Notes: generated by a model from the sequence alone, not told the origin. Positions 32,946-42,893 are shown, counted from the stretch's first letter. The stretch is 64,000 bases of DNA from Betaproteobacteria bacterium (GCA_016704895.1 JADIZG010000070.1:124001-188000), one strand, 5' to 3'. Numbers and translations are program-made.

Positions 32946-34987
32946 ATGCCCCCTGCCGAGACTCGATCCGCACTCCGCGAAGCGCTCGCCCTGCACCGGC
33001 GCGGCGAGCTCGCCGATGCCGAACGGGCCTACCGAAGGCTGATCGACGACGGCGGCGCGAGCGGCGACGCGGAGCACATGCTTGGCCTCGTCCTCCACCA
33101 GCTGGGCCGCAGCGAGGAGGCGCTCGACTGGCTCGAGCGCGCGCGCCTCCGCGGTGGAGCCATCCCGCTGTGGGTCAATCTCGCGTCGGCGCTGCTCGCG
33201 CTGGGTCGCGCAGGCGAAGCGGAATCGTACTCGCTGCAGGCGTTGTCCGCCGATCCGTCGCACGCCGGTGCGAATCTGAACCTGGGCCTCGCCCGCGAAG
33301 CGCAGCGTCGATATCCGGAAGCGATCGACACGCTGGAGCGGGCCGTCGCTGCCGCCCGGGCAACCTGGCAGCGCTTCGCGCACTCGCGCGCTGCCACCTC
33401 CGGACCGGTGACGCTCGGCGAGTGCTATCCCTGCTGTCCGGAATCGGTGTCGGCGACGACGCGCGTGTCGATCTCCTGCGGTGCGAGGCCTGGATCGCGT
33501 CCGGCACGATCGAAACGGCAAGTCCCGTTCTCGCACGGCTCGCCGGGATACCAGAGTACGAGGCTCAGGCGCAATGGCTCATGGCGCTGGCGGCACTCCA
33601 CGACCGCCGGAGCGACGACGCCATCGTCCTGCTGCGCTCGGTCGCCGAGCGCCACCCGGACCACCGGATGGCAGCGCTGAAGCTGGCGTCGGTCGAGCTC
33701 GCGCGCGGCGACGTCGAGACGGCGCTCGCCCGCATCGACCGATGGCTGGAGCAGCATCCGGACGACCGCGAGGCGCGCAGCGCGCACCTGATCGCGTGCC
33801 AGTACAGTCGCCGCTACGACGCGGCCGCCCTCCTGGCCGAGCATCGCCGATGGAAACCGGACCCGGCGAAAGGCTCACGCGCCGGCGCCCGACCGCACGC
33901 ACGACCCGGACGTCCCGCGCGCATCGGGTGGGTGTCGCCCGGCTTCTGCCACGGACCGGTCGAGGTGTTCTTCGCGGAAGTGCTGAAGGCGATGTGCCGC
34001 GAAGCGGAGTTCGAGCACACGCTCTACATGACCGCGCCCGCGCCGCCGGAAAGCACGGAGCGCTTCCGTCGGATCGGCGCGACCTGGCGCGACGCGGCCT
34101 ATGCGACCGACGGCGCGCTGCTCGACCGCATCCGCGAGGATCGGATCGACATCCTCGTCGATCTCGCCGGCGCCGGCCCGGACAACCGCCTCGCCGTTTT
34201 CGCGGCAAGCGCCGCGCCGCTGCAGGTAAGCTGGCTCGACTACTTCTGCACGACCGGTCTCGGGGAGATCGACTACCTGATCACCGACGACTACCTCGCG
34301 CCGGCGGGCAGCGATGCCTTCTACAGCGAAACGCTGCTGCGCCTCACGCCCGGCCGACTCTGCTATACGCCACCTCCCGCGCCCACGCCGTCCACGGAAG
34401 GCGTCGAAGCCCGGCGGCTCGTGTGCCTGAACCGTTTCTCGAAGATCAACGACGAGGTCGCGGCGGCCTGGTCCGCCGCCCTGCTTCGTTTGCCCGGCTG
34501 GTCGTTGAGGCTCAAGGGCACCGGCGGAGACGATGCCGGCGTCGCCAACGCGCTGCGCCGCCGATTCGCAGCGCATGGCGTCGACCCGGAGCGCCTCGAC
34601 ATCTCCGGCGAGGGGCCGTACGCCGAGGCAATCGATGCCTACAGGGACGCCGCCGTCGCGCTGGACCCGTTTCCGTTTTCCGGCTGCGCGACCAGCTTCG
34701 ACGCCCTGTGGATGGGACTGCCGGTCGTGACGCTGCCGCTGGACACGATGGCGAGCCGCCAGACCGGTTCGATCCTGTCGGCGATCGGACGGGAAGACTG
34801 GATCGCGGACGACGTCGGAGCGTACGTGGACGCGATCGTCGATGTCGCCCGCGACGAGGACGGGCGGCGCAGGTGGCGCGCCGCCGCACGCGAGCGCATG
34901 CGCCCTCTCACCGATACCCGGGCGTTTGCCCGCGAGCTCACGGGGGCGCTGCAGCGCGCCTGGGCCGACAGGGCAACGCGCGCCTGA
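32946..34987 (+). pseudogene. TPR and SPINDLY-type O-GlcNAc transferase homologue, frameshifted
   Basis: The N-terminal half is TPR repeats (for example AERAYRRLIDDG, HMLGLVLHQLGRSEEALDWLERA). The C-terminal half is a glycosyltransferase-41 (OGT/SPINDLY) domain: RIGWVSPGF, DILVDLAGAGPDNR, APLQVSWLDYFCTTGL, DYLITDDYLAP and the nucleotide-sugar region LDPFPFSGCATSFDALWMGLPVVTL. One missing C near 33358 (GCCGCCCGGGC) splits the two; restoring it gives one protein of about 680 residues through APGNLAALRALARC. Such enzymes glycosylate proteins in the cytoplasm, in some bacteria flagellins. No flagellar genes are nearby. Confidence 0.8.
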
Positions 34988-35144
34988 CCACGAGGACGGC
35001 AGGACCGCCGCGCACGCAGACGGCGACGACCCTGCCCGCGGATCACACTTCCACAACGCGCGCATGCCGGCATGTCGGCCGGAGTGTCGACGGCAGCGAC
35101 CGTCGTCGATCCCGGCTTCGCGGGGCCCCCAGGACCCGCCGCCG

Positions 35145-36347
35145 CTACCCCGGCCTTCCGTCTCCGCGCGGCCGCCAGTAGAGCGGCGCGTACTTGACCG
35201 CCCAGGGCACGAAGCTCGCGGCAAAGAGCACGCCGGCCAGCGCGAGCGCCCCCGGCACCGGGACCAGCTCGGCGCCCACGCGCGCGACCACAGCGACCTG
35301 CAGCAGCAGGAACAGGCGCCAGGTGACCGCGTCGGCCTGCAGCGTGCGCCCGGTGTGGCCGCAGGTGACGCGCGTGACCATCGCCATCAACAGCGACGAC
35401 GCGAAGCCGATCGTGAGCGCGTGCATCGGCGCGAGCCCCAGTCCGTTCGCGCCGAAGCGCTCGGCAAGCGACGATACCGCGTAGAGCGCGAATCCGGTGC
35501 CGAACCAGACGAAGCCCAGGTGCAGCATCGCGAGCAGGCGGTTGGCGAGGCTCTGCACGATGCCCCAGCGCACGGTCACCGCGATCATCAGGACCGCGAC
35601 GGGCAGGTCGACGACGAAGCTCCATGCGGAGAGCCCCGCGGCCTCGACGAGCCCGTGCGCGACCGGCGCCGCGACCATCGCGGCGAGCAGCCACCAGGGC
35701 CGGAAGGACGTCACGAACGGCACGACGTTCGCCGTGAAGAACGGAATCATCCGGTGGCAGACGACCACGAACACCGGAAGCAGGAACATCCACACGCCGA
35801 GCAGGCGGACCACCGCGTGCGCGGCCGGCCCGGCGATCGCGAACACGGCCACGCCCGCGCAGCCGGCGGCGAGCGCGAGCGCGACGAGCCTGGCGTGCAC
35901 CTTGTCGGCGACCGTGCTCGCGCGGATCAGCGAGACGAATCGCAGGAGCAGCACCGCCCATGCGAGCGCGTAGACGCCCGCGGCGAGCTGTGTCGCCCAC
36001 GCGGGCGCGACCTGCAGCGGCAGCAGCGAGAGCACCGCGACGGCGGCAGCGACGCCGGCGGGCCGCCACGCCGCGGACGGAGGCGGTTCGACACCGAGCC
36101 AGCGGGGCCCCGCGGTGAACAGGAACCCGAACATGAAGAACGGCGCGAAGCCGTAGACCATCAGGAACGCGTGCAGCGCCGTCGGCGCGACTGCCGCCGG
36201 CGGCGCCGCGTAGCCCATGCGCGCGACGAGCGTCCAGGCCCACCAGAGCGCGGCGAGGGCGAGCGACGAGACCCCCGACAGGAAGAAGAACCGGTGCGGG
36301 ACCGCGGCGAGCAGCGCGAGCGGGCGCTCGTCGGAAGCTGGGGTCAT
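35145..36347 (-). CDS. nnrS: NnrS-family membrane protein
   Basis: NnrS is a heme- and copper-containing membrane protein linked to nitric oxide and nitrosative stress. The 400-residue product has about twelve helices and the family signatures FMFGFLFTAGPRWLG, FVVVCHRMIPFFTANV and MHALTIGFASSLLMAMVTRV, with conserved His residues. ATG 36347 is preferred over an in-frame upstream start at 36374. It lies 37 bases downstream of the nitronate monooxygenase gene on the same strand. No nitrite or nitric oxide reductase genes are visible here. Confidence 0.88.
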   Translation of the reverse strand: MTPASDERPLALLAAVPHRFFFLSGVSSLALAALWWAWTLVARMGYAAPPAAVAPTALHAFLMVYGFAPFFMFGFLFTAGPRWLGVEPPPSAAWRPAGVAAAVAVLSLLPLQVAPAWATQLAAGVYALAWAVLLLRFVSLIRASTVADKVHARLVALALAAGCAGVAVFAIAGPAAHAVVRLLGVWMFLLPVFVVVCHRMIPFFTANVVPFVTSFRPWWLLAAMVAAPVAHGLVEAAGLSAWSFVVDLPVAVLMIAVTVRWGIVQSLANRLLAMLHLGFVWFGTGFALYAVSSLAERFGANGLGLAPMHALTIGFASSLLMAMVTRVTCGHTGRTLQADAVTWRLFLLLQVAVVARVGAELVPVPGALALAGVLFAASFVPWAVKYAPLYWRPRGDGRPG

Positions 36348-36384
36348 CGGAAGGCCGGGTACCGTGCGTCGCACGTCGCGCTCC

Positions 36385-37572
36385 TCACGCGGGGCGCGGC
36401 ACGGGCTGCGCCCCGGTGAGCAGGTAATCCATCAATTCGCGGACCGACCGGATCTCGCGGCCGAAAGGCAGCGCGGCGGCGCCGCGGAAGAACAGGCCCT
36501 TCGCGAGGTCGCCCTTCAGCGCGGCCGCGAGTTGCGTGTCGATGCAGAACTGGCCGAACTTCGCGATGCCGTCGCGCAGCCCGCACTGGACCAGGCAGTC
36601 GAACTTGAGCGCGCAGCGCGGCTTCCTGTGCGCGGCGGCCGCGAGCTTCGGCAGGAACGCGAGATAGCGCTCGAGCCAGGCCGTGCGCACCGCGCGCGCG
36701 GGCAGGCCGGCGACGCTCACGAACTCGACGATGTCCTCGGGACCGGCACCCGCGAGCACGTCCTTGAACGCGGCATCGGCGTCGCACTCGCTGGTGACCG
36801 CGAACGCGGTGCCGAGCTGCACCGCCGCGGCGCCCATCGCGATCAGCTCGCGCACGCGCTCGTGCGAGTTGATGCCGCCGGCGGGAACGAGCGGGATCGC
36901 GCGCTCGTCGATGCCCTCGGCGCGGAAGAACGCGTGCGCCTCCGGGATCACGCGCTCGAAGTCGAAGCGCGGATCGGCCAGGTCGTCGATGCGTGCGGCG
37001 CCCAGGTGGCCGCCGGCGTGGCGCGGGTGCTCGATCACGATCGCGTCGGGCAGCCGGCCTTTGCGCATCCACTTGCGCACGACGAGCGCGATGCCGCGCG
37101 CGTCGGACAGGATCGGGACCAGCGCGACGTCAGGCCACGCGGCAGCGAGCTCGGGGAGATCGAGCGGCAGGCCGGCGCCCACGACGACCGCGTCGGCGCC
37201 GCTTTCGCACGCGCGACGGACGTAGGCCGGGTACTCGGAGACCGCGCGCATCACGTTCACTGCGATCGCGCCGCGGCCCTGCGCGATCGCCTTCGCCGCG
37301 CGGATCTCGCGGTCGAGCGCCTCGAGGTTCGCGGCGTCGACGACCGCCTTCGCGCCGTTGCGGCTCGCCTCCATGAGGTCGGCGTGGTGACGGCGCAGGT
37401 CGACCGACGCGATCGTGCCCATCGCGCCCTGCGCGGCGACGCTGCCCGCGAGCCGGTGCGCCGAGACGCCCACGCCCATGCCGCCCTGCACGACCGGCCA
37501 CAGCAGGCGGCCCTTGAGCGCGAAGGGCGAGAGGTCGGTGGCGAACGGCGGCAGGCCGGCGGGGAAGGTCAC
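36385..37572 (-). CDS. Nitronate monooxygenase family flavoprotein
   Basis: A 395-residue TIM-barrel FMN enzyme of the nitronate monooxygenase/2-nitropropane dioxygenase family, which oxidises alkyl nitronates. Motifs are PVVQGGMGVGVSAHRLAGSV at the N-terminus, the catalytic-region segment EHPRHAGGHLG, IPLVPAGGI for the phosphate site and GAAAVQLGTAFAVT. Start is GTG 37572. The C-terminal extension (KFDCLVQCGLRDGIAKFGQFC) has several Cys. Pairing with NnrS suggests handling of reactive nitrogen compounds, which is inference. Related FabK-type enoyl reductases are less likely because of the HAGGHLG segment. Confidence 0.82.
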   Translation of the reverse strand: MTFPAGLPPFATDLSPFALKGRLLWPVVQGGMGVGVSAHRLAGSVAAQGAMGTIASVDLRRHHADLMEASRNGAKAVVDAANLEALDREIRAAKAIAQGRGAIAVNVMRAVSEYPAYVRRACESGADAVVVGAGLPLDLPELAAAWPDVALVPILSDARGIALVVRKWMRKGRLPDAIVIEHPRHAGGHLGAARIDDLADPRFDFERVIPEAHAFFRAEGIDERAIPLVPAGGINSHERVRELIAMGAAAVQLGTAFAVTSECDADAAFKDVLAGAGPEDIVEFVSVAGLPARAVRTAWLERYLAFLPKLAAAAHRKPRCALKFDCLVQCGLRDGIAKFGQFCIDTQLAAALKGDLAKGLFFRGAAALPFGREIRSVRELMDYLLTGAQPVPRPA

Positions 37573-37725
37573 TCGGGGAGCGGACGGGTGGGAGGACCGG
37601 CCGATGCTATCGGCGCGAGGTCGGGAGGGCGTTGATGCCGGTCAAGCGGTCCGGAGGCGGCCCGGGCGAAACGCGCATGCTACACTTTTTTCCTTTGCCG
37701 CATTCGGCCGACACGCCGCCTGCCG

Positions 37726-38655
37726 ATGCCCCCTGTCCCGACCCGGCATTTCCTGCAGTTCTCGGACTTTTCGGCCGACGAGCTCGGCCACCTGTTCGAG
37801 CGCACGCGCTGGATCAAGGACCGCTTCAAGCGCTACGAGATCTACCAGCCGCTGCGCGACCGCACGCTGGCGATGGTGTTCGAGAAGGCCAGCACGCGCA
37901 CGCGCGTGTCGTTCGAGGCCGGCATGAACCAGCTGGGCGGCATCGCGATCAACCTCAACCGGCACGACACGCAGCTCTCGCGCGGCGAGCCGATCGAGGA
38001 CGTCGCGCGCGTGATCAGCCGCATGGTCGACGTCGTGATGATCCGCACGTTCGGGCAGGACATCATCGAGCGCTTCGCCGCGCATTCGCGCGTCCCGGTG
38101 ATCAACGGTCTCACCAACGAGCACCATCCCTGCCAGATCCTCGCCGACGTCTACACCTACATCGAGCACCGCGGCACGATGCGCGGCCGGACGGTGGCCT
38201 GGATCGGCGACGCGAACAACATGCTGACGAGCTGGCTGCAGGCCGCCGCGGCGCTCGACTTCCGCCTCCACGTGAGCTCGCCGGTCGGCTACGAGGTCGA
38301 CCGCAGCGTGCTGCCGTCCGACGTCGCGAGCCGCTGCGAGAGCTTCGCCGACCCGATGGACGCCTGCCGCGGCGCCGACCTCGTCACCACCGACGTCTGG
38401 ACGAGCATGGGCTTCGAGGCGGAGAACGACGTGCGGCGGCGCGCGTTCGCCGACTGGCAGGTCGACGCCGAGATGATGCGCGCGGCGAAGCCCGATGCGC
38501 TCTTCATGCACTGCCTGCCCGCGCACCGCGGCGAGGAAGTCGCCGCCGACGTGATCGACGGGCCGCAGAGCGTGGTCTGGGACGAGGCGGAGAACCGCCT
38601 CCACGCCCAGAAGGCGCTGCTCGAGTTCCTGGTGTGCGGAAGGGTGGAGGCCTGA
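37726..38655 (+). CDS. argF: Ornithine carbamoyltransferase ArgF
   Basis: ArgF joins carbamoyl phosphate and ornithine to citrulline. The 309-residue protein has the carbamoyl-phosphate motif EKASTRTRVSFE, the HPCQILAD segment, WIGDANNMLTSW and the ornithine motif MHCLPAHRGEEV with Asp/Cys-region residues intact. Start ATG 37726 gives the typical MPPVPTRHFLQFSDF opening. It shares the window with carAB and argG, other steps of the same pathway, but they are separate transcription units. Confidence 0.96.
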   Translation: MPPVPTRHFLQFSDFSADELGHLFERTRWIKDRFKRYEIYQPLRDRTLAMVFEKASTRTRVSFEAGMNQLGGIAINLNRHDTQLSRGEPIEDVARVISRMVDVVMIRTFGQDIIERFAAHSRVPVINGLTNEHHPCQILADVYTYIEHRGTMRGRTVAWIGDANNMLTSWLQAAAALDFRLHVSSPVGYEVDRSVLPSDVASRCESFADPMDACRGADLVTTDVWTSMGFEAENDVRRRAFADWQVDAEMMRAAKPDALFMHCLPAHRGEEVAADVIDGPQSVVWDEAENRLHAQKALLEFLVCGRVEA

Positions 38656-39023
38656 TGTACGACCACGTCGGACTCACGGTATCGGATCTCGAGCGCTCGC
38701 GCGCGTTCTACGCCGCCGCGCTGGCGCCCCTGGGCATCACCGAGCTCGTCCGTCACGACAACTTCATCGGTTTCGGCCGCGAGCACCCGCAGTTCTGGAT
38801 CGGCGCGGGCGCACCCGCGCAGCCGTCGCCGCGCACGCACGTCGCGTTCTCCGCGGTCACGCGCCTCGAGGTCGACGCGTTCTGGCACGCGGCGATCGCC
38901 AAGGGCGGCAGCGACCACGGCGCGCCGGGCCTGCGCGCGCACTACCATCCCCATTACTACGGCGCGTTCGTCCTCGACCCGGACGGGCACAACATCGAAG
39001 CCGTCTGCCACCGCCCGGCCTGA
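38655..39023 (+). CDS. VOC/glyoxalase-family protein
   Basis: A 122-residue vicinal-oxygen-chelate protein. It starts MYDHVGLTVSDLERSRAFYAAAL and ends YGAFVLDPDGHNIEAVCH, the two halves of the family fold with candidate metal ligands His4 and the terminal Glu. The substrate is not predictable. The ATG overlaps the argF stop (TGATG at 38653-38657), so it is co-translated with argF. Confidence 0.85.
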   Translation: MYDHVGLTVSDLERSRAFYAAALAPLGITELVRHDNFIGFGREHPQFWIGAGAPAQPSPRTHVAFSAVTRLEVDAFWHAAIAKGGSDHGAPGLRAHYHPHYYGAFVLDPDGHNIEAVCHRPA

Positions 39024-39058
39024 CCGCGCGCGTCAACTCGTCCCGGAGGTTCCCCGTC

Positions 39059-40024
39059 ATGTCGCGATTCCGCTTCGCCGCCGCCGCGGCGCTCTCCGCC
39101 ATTCTCTTCGCCGCCGGCGCGTCCGCGCAGGCCTGGCCCGACAAGCCGGTGAAGATCCTCGTCCCCGCGCCGGCGGGCAGCTCGCTCGACGTGCTCGCGC
39201 GCGCGATCGGCGAGCGGCTGAAGGACAAGTTCGGCCAGCCGGTCGTCGTCGAGAACAAGCCGGCGGCGGGCGGCACCGTCGCGACCGGCGAGGTCGTGCG
39301 TGCGGCCCCCGACGGCAGCGTGATGATGCTGGGCTTCAACGGCCCGCTCGCGACGGGCCCGCTGATCCAGAAGGTGCCCTACGACGTGCAGAAGGACCTG
39401 GCGCCGGTGATCATCACGTCGAGCCAGCCGAACGTGCTCGCCGTCAACGCGTCGCTGCCGGTGAAGTCGGTGCCCGAGCTCGTCGCGTGGGCGAAGGCGA
39501 ACCCGGGCAAGCTCAACTTCGCGTCGGTCGGCAACGGCAGCTCGTCGCACCTGAATGCCGAGCTGCTGAAGTCGATGGCCGGCATCGACGCGGTGCACGT
39601 GCCGTTCAACGGCTCGCCGCCGGCGGTGCTCTCGACCGTGCAGGGCGAGACGCAGATGATCTTCGCGGTGATGCAGCCGCTGCAGGCGCAGATCCAGGCG
39701 GGCAAGCTCCGCGCGCTCGCGGTGACGACGCCGAAGCGCTTCCCGCTGCTGCCCGACCTGCCGGCGATCGCCGAGACCTACCCCGGTTTCGAGGCGCTCG
39801 CGTGGAACGGGCTCGTCGTGCCTTCGGCCACGCCCGCCGCGACGGTGCAGAAGATCAACGCCGAGGTCGGCGCGATCCTGAAGGACCCCGAGATCGTGCA
39901 GAAGATGAACGGCTTCGGCTTCGACCTGATCGGCGGAACGCCCGCCGACTTCGCCGCGCTCATCCGGAGCGAGGCCGAGCGCTGGACACCGGTCGTCAGG
40001 AAGCTGGGGATCAAGGTCGACTGA
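39059..40024 (+). CDS. Tripartite tricarboxylate transporter substrate-binding protein (Bug/TctC)
   Basis: A 321-residue periplasmic binding protein of the Bug family, greatly expanded in Burkholderiales. The signal peptide ends near ASAQAWPDKPVK, followed by the family hallmark ILVPAPAGSSLDVLARAIGERL, then ENKPAAGGTVATGEV and the ligand-site region FASVGNGSSSHLNAELLKS. No TctA/TctB membrane genes are near, so it is an orphan binding protein. GGAGG lies 9 bases before ATG 39059. Ligands are typically carboxylates. Confidence 0.9.
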   Translation: MSRFRFAAAAALSAILFAAGASAQAWPDKPVKILVPAPAGSSLDVLARAIGERLKDKFGQPVVVENKPAAGGTVATGEVVRAAPDGSVMMLGFNGPLATGPLIQKVPYDVQKDLAPVIITSSQPNVLAVNASLPVKSVPELVAWAKANPGKLNFASVGNGSSSHLNAELLKSMAGIDAVHVPFNGSPPAVLSTVQGETQMIFAVMQPLQAQIQAGKLRALAVTTPKRFPLLPDLPAIAETYPGFEALAWNGLVVPSATPAATVQKINAEVGAILKDPEIVQKMNGFGFDLIGGTPADFAALIRSEAERWTPVVRKLGIKVD

Positions 40025-40031
40025 CGTACGC

Positions 40032-40070
40032 GGGCGACCTGCCGACGCCCGGACCCGGGCCCGGTCGCCC
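40032..40070. terminator. Bidirectional hairpin between TctC-like gene and argG
   Basis: An 8-bp stem GGGCGACC (40032-40039)/GGTCGCCC (40063-40070) encloses a GC-rich loop between the convergent stops of the binding protein gene and argG. It probably ends transcription from both sides. Confidence 0.5.
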
Positions 40071-41410
40071 TACTTCTTGTCGCCGTCGGTCAGCCTCGGC
40101 AGCGGCGACGACGCTGACGGCGAGAGGAGCCCCGCCTTCGCGTAGGTGATGAGCTTCTCGCGCGTGTCGGCGATGTCGAGGTTGCGCATCGTGAGCTGGC
40201 CGATGCGGTCGGCCGGCGTGAAGAACACCTCGTCGCCCTTCTCCATCGTGAGCCGCTCGGGCTTGTAGGTGAGGTTCGGGCTCTCGGTGTTCAGGATCGA
40301 GTAGTCGTTGCCGCGGCGCAGTTCGAGGGTCACCTCGCCGGTCACCGCGCGCGCGATCCAGCGCTGCGCGGTCTCGCGCAGCATCATCGCCTGCGGGTCG
40401 AACCAGCGGCCCTGGTAGAGCAGGCGGCCGAGCCGGCGGCCGTGGTCGCGGTACTGCTCGATCGTGTCCTCGTTGTGGATGCCGGTGACCAGCCGCTCGT
40501 AGGCGACGTGGAGCAGCGCCATGCCCGGCGCCTCGTAGACGCCGCGGCTCTTCGCCTCGATGATCCGGTTCTCGATCTGGTCGCTCATCCCCAGGCCGTG
40601 GCGGCCGCCGATCGCGTTCGCCTCGAGCAGCAGCGCGACCTCGTCGGCGAACGTCACGCCGTTCAGCGCGACCGGACGCCCCTCCTCGAAGCGCACGGCC
40701 ACCGTCTCGGCCTTCACCGCGACGTCGTCGCGCCAGAACGCGACGCCCATGATCGGCTGGACGATCTTCATTCCCTTGTCGAGGAACTCGAGGTCCTTCG
40801 CCTCGTGCGTGGCGCCCAGCAGGTTCGAGTCGGTCGAGTACGCCTTCTCCGTGCTCATCTTGTAGCCGAAGCCCGCGCGCGCGAGGTACTCGGACATCTC
40901 CTTGCGCCCGCCCAGCTCGTCGATGAACGCCGCGTCGAGCCACGGCTTGTAGATGCGCAGGCTCGGGTTGGCGAGCAATCCGTAGCGGTAGAAACGCTCG
41001 ATGTCGTTGCCCTTGTACGTGCTGCCGTCGCCCCAGATGTTGACGTCGTCCTCGCGCATCGCGACGACGAGCATCGTGCCGGTCACCGCGCGGCCGAGCG
41101 GCGTCGTGTTGAAGTAGGCGACGCCTGCCGTCGAGATGTGGAACGCGCCCGCCTGCAACGCCGCGATCCCCTCGGCGACGAGCGCGGCGCGGCAGTCGAC
41201 CAGCCGCGCCTTCTCCGCGCCGTAGGCGAGCGCGCGGCGCGGGATGTCGTCGTAGTCGGGCTCGTCCGGCTGGCCCAGGTTCGCCGTGTACGCGTAAGGA
41301 ATCGCGCCCTTTGCGCGCATCCAGTGGAGCGCGGCACTCGTGTCGAGGCCGCCGGAGAACGCGATGCCGACGCGGTGGCCGACGGGAAGGTCCTGCAGGA
41401 TGTGCGACAT
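40070..41410 (-). CDS. argG: Argininosuccinate synthase ArgG
   Basis: ArgG ligates citrulline and aspartate. The 446-residue length and sequence match the longer E. coli-type subfamily. The N-terminus has the PP-loop ATP motif IAFSGGLDTSAALHWM; IYKPWLDAAFIDELGGRKEMSEYL and IENRIIEAKSRGVYEAPGMALLHVAYERL are conserved blocks. The ATG lies at 41408-41410. It is divergent from the CDGSH gene. Confidence 0.96.
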   Translation of the reverse strand: MSHILQDLPVGHRVGIAFSGGLDTSAALHWMRAKGAIPYAYTANLGQPDEPDYDDIPRRALAYGAEKARLVDCRAALVAEGIAALQAGAFHISTAGVAYFNTTPLGRAVTGTMLVVAMREDDVNIWGDGSTYKGNDIERFYRYGLLANPSLRIYKPWLDAAFIDELGGRKEMSEYLARAGFGYKMSTEKAYSTDSNLLGATHEAKDLEFLDKGMKIVQPIMGVAFWRDDVAVKAETVAVRFEEGRPVALNGVTFADEVALLLEANAIGGRHGLGMSDQIENRIIEAKSRGVYEAPGMALLHVAYERLVTGIHNEDTIEQYRDHGRRLGRLLYQGRWFDPQAMMLRETAQRWIARAVTGEVTLELRRGNDYSILNTESPNLTYKPERLTMEKGDEVFFTPADRIGQLTMRNLDIADTREKLITYAKAGLLSPSASSPLPRLTDGDKK

Positions 41411-41515
41411 GGAGAGGCGTGCCCGGCGGCGGCGGAAAGTCCGTTATTCTATCCGACACGCCCGCGCCGCCTTCCGGCCGGGTTCGCCGGCCGCCCCACC
41501 GACGAGGATCCCCCG

Positions 41516-41899
41516 ATGACCACCGCCACGATCAAGCCCAACGGTCCCTACGTCTGCTCGGGCAACCTCGAGGTCGCCGGCAAGGCGATGCCGCAGGCGG
41601 CGCTCTGCCGCTGCGGCGCCTCGCGGAACAAACCATTCTGCGACGGCAGCCACACCAAGGCCGGCTTCGTCGATCCGGGATGGCTGCCGGTGTCGGCGGC
41701 GCCCGGCAGCGACGCCGCCGGTCGCGTCCGCGTGACGCCGCTGCCCGACGGCCCGCTCAAGTGCGAGGGACCGCTGACGCTCGCCGCGAGCGACGCACGG
41801 ACGTCCACCGCCGATCCGACGTTCCTGTGCCGCTGCGGGCACTCGGGCAACAAGCCCTACTGCGACGGCACGCACAAGCGCATCGGATTCACCGGCTGA
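41516..41899 (+). CDS. Double CDGSH iron-sulfur protein
   Basis: A 127-residue protein with two CDGSH [2Fe-2S] motifs: CRCGASRNKPFCDGSH near residues 38-53 and CRCGHSGNKPYCDGTH near 105-120. Each supplies three Cys and one His to a redox-active cluster. Two motifs in one chain resemble the mitochondrial CISD3/MiNT type. There is no signal or membrane anchor, so it is cytosolic. Its 3' end overlaps the convergent AAA+ gene by 11 bases. The cellular role is unknown. Confidence 0.88.
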   Translation: MTTATIKPNGPYVCSGNLEVAGKAMPQAALCRCGASRNKPFCDGSHTKAGFVDPGWLPVSAAPGSDAAGRVRVTPLPDGPLKCEGPLTLAASDARTSTADPTFLCRCGHSGNKPYCDGTHKRIGFTG

Positions 41900-42893
41900 G
41901 CGCGGCGACGCGCCTCGCGCCCGGGAGCCGGACCGTCAGAAGCCGACGCGCGCGCGGCGTCCGCAGAGTCTTCGCGTCGATGTCCTCGGGCACGAGGTGG
42001 TCGCGCCCCGCGAGCCTCGCCGTGCCGAACGCGTCGAGCAGGAGCTTCTTCATGTCGCGCGGAGGCATCGCCGCGAGGCGCTCGACCACGCCCTCGGACG
42101 GCTCCGACGGGAACGGCCACCGGTGCGCATCGAGGATCTCGCGGTAGACGGCGAGCGCGATCCGGCGCGAGCCCTCGGCGTCGGGGCGATCGATCGCGTA
42201 CACGTTCATCCGGTTGAGGATCGGGTCGGGAATCGCGCTCTCGTCGTTCGCCGTCGCGATCCACAGGATGTGCGAGGCGTCCATGTCGACGTCGATGAAC
42301 TCGTCCTTGAAGTGCGACGCGGTCTCGCGCTCGAGCAGCGCGTAGAGCGCGCCCATCGGGTCGTAGCGGTGGTCGCCGCCCGCCTTGTCGATCTCGTCGA
42401 GCACGATCACCGGGTTCGCGTACTCGCCCTCGACCAGCGTCTGCGCGACGCGGCCGGGCCGCGCGTGGTTCCACTGCGACGACGCGCCGGTGAGCACCCA
42501 GCCCGCCGTGAGCGAGTTCATCGAGACGAATTCGTAGCCGGTGCCCAGCGCCTGCGCGAGACGCTTCGCGAAATGCGTCTTGCCGAGGCCGGGCTCGCCC
42601 AGGAGCAGCATCGGCAGGAACTGGACCGCCTCGTGGCCGGAGATCGCGAGCGCGAGCGACTTCCTCAGGTCGTCGATCACGTAGGCGAAGTTGGGCGACG
42701 CCTCGGCGAGGTCGTCGACGGCGGCCGTCGTCGACGGCTTGATGATGTAGCGCGAGCCGCCGAGCTCGCGCATGCGCTCGTACCAGCTCTTGAGGCCCTC
42801 GTTGCGCTTCGCCGCACCGTCCTCGGAGGCGCGCTCGACCTCGGCGACCGAGTAGATCGGCTGCAGGTCGGCGATCGGGATCACGGCTTCCAT
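41889..42893 (-). CDS. Stand-alone AAA+ ATPase, Lon/MoxR-like
   Basis: A 334-residue ATPase with Walker A LLGEPGLGKTHFAK (about 105), Walker B VIVLDEIDKAGG, sensor-1 ATANDES and an arginine-finger segment in DPILNRMNVYAI. The core resembles the ATPase domain of Lon, but there is no protease domain and no Lon N-domain. The ending is Arg-rich. ATG 42893 (MEAVIPIAD) has GAGGAG upstream. A chaperone or remodelling role is likely; the partner is unknown. It overlaps the CDGSH gene tail-to-tail. Confidence 0.75.
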   Translation of the reverse strand: MEAVIPIADLQPIYSVAEVERASEDGAAKRNEGLKSWYERMRELGGSRYIIKPSTTAAVDDLAEASPNFAYVIDDLRKSLALAISGHEAVQFLPMLLLGEPGLGKTHFAKRLAQALGTGYEFVSMNSLTAGWVLTGASSQWNHARPGRVAQTLVEGEYANPVIVLDEIDKAGGDHRYDPMGALYALLERETASHFKDEFIDVDMDASHILWIATANDESAIPDPILNRMNVYAIDRPDAEGSRRIALAVYREILDAHRWPFPSEPSEGVVERLAAMPPRDMKKLLLDAFGTARLAGRDHLVPEDIDAKTLRTPRARRLLTVRLPGARRVAALSR

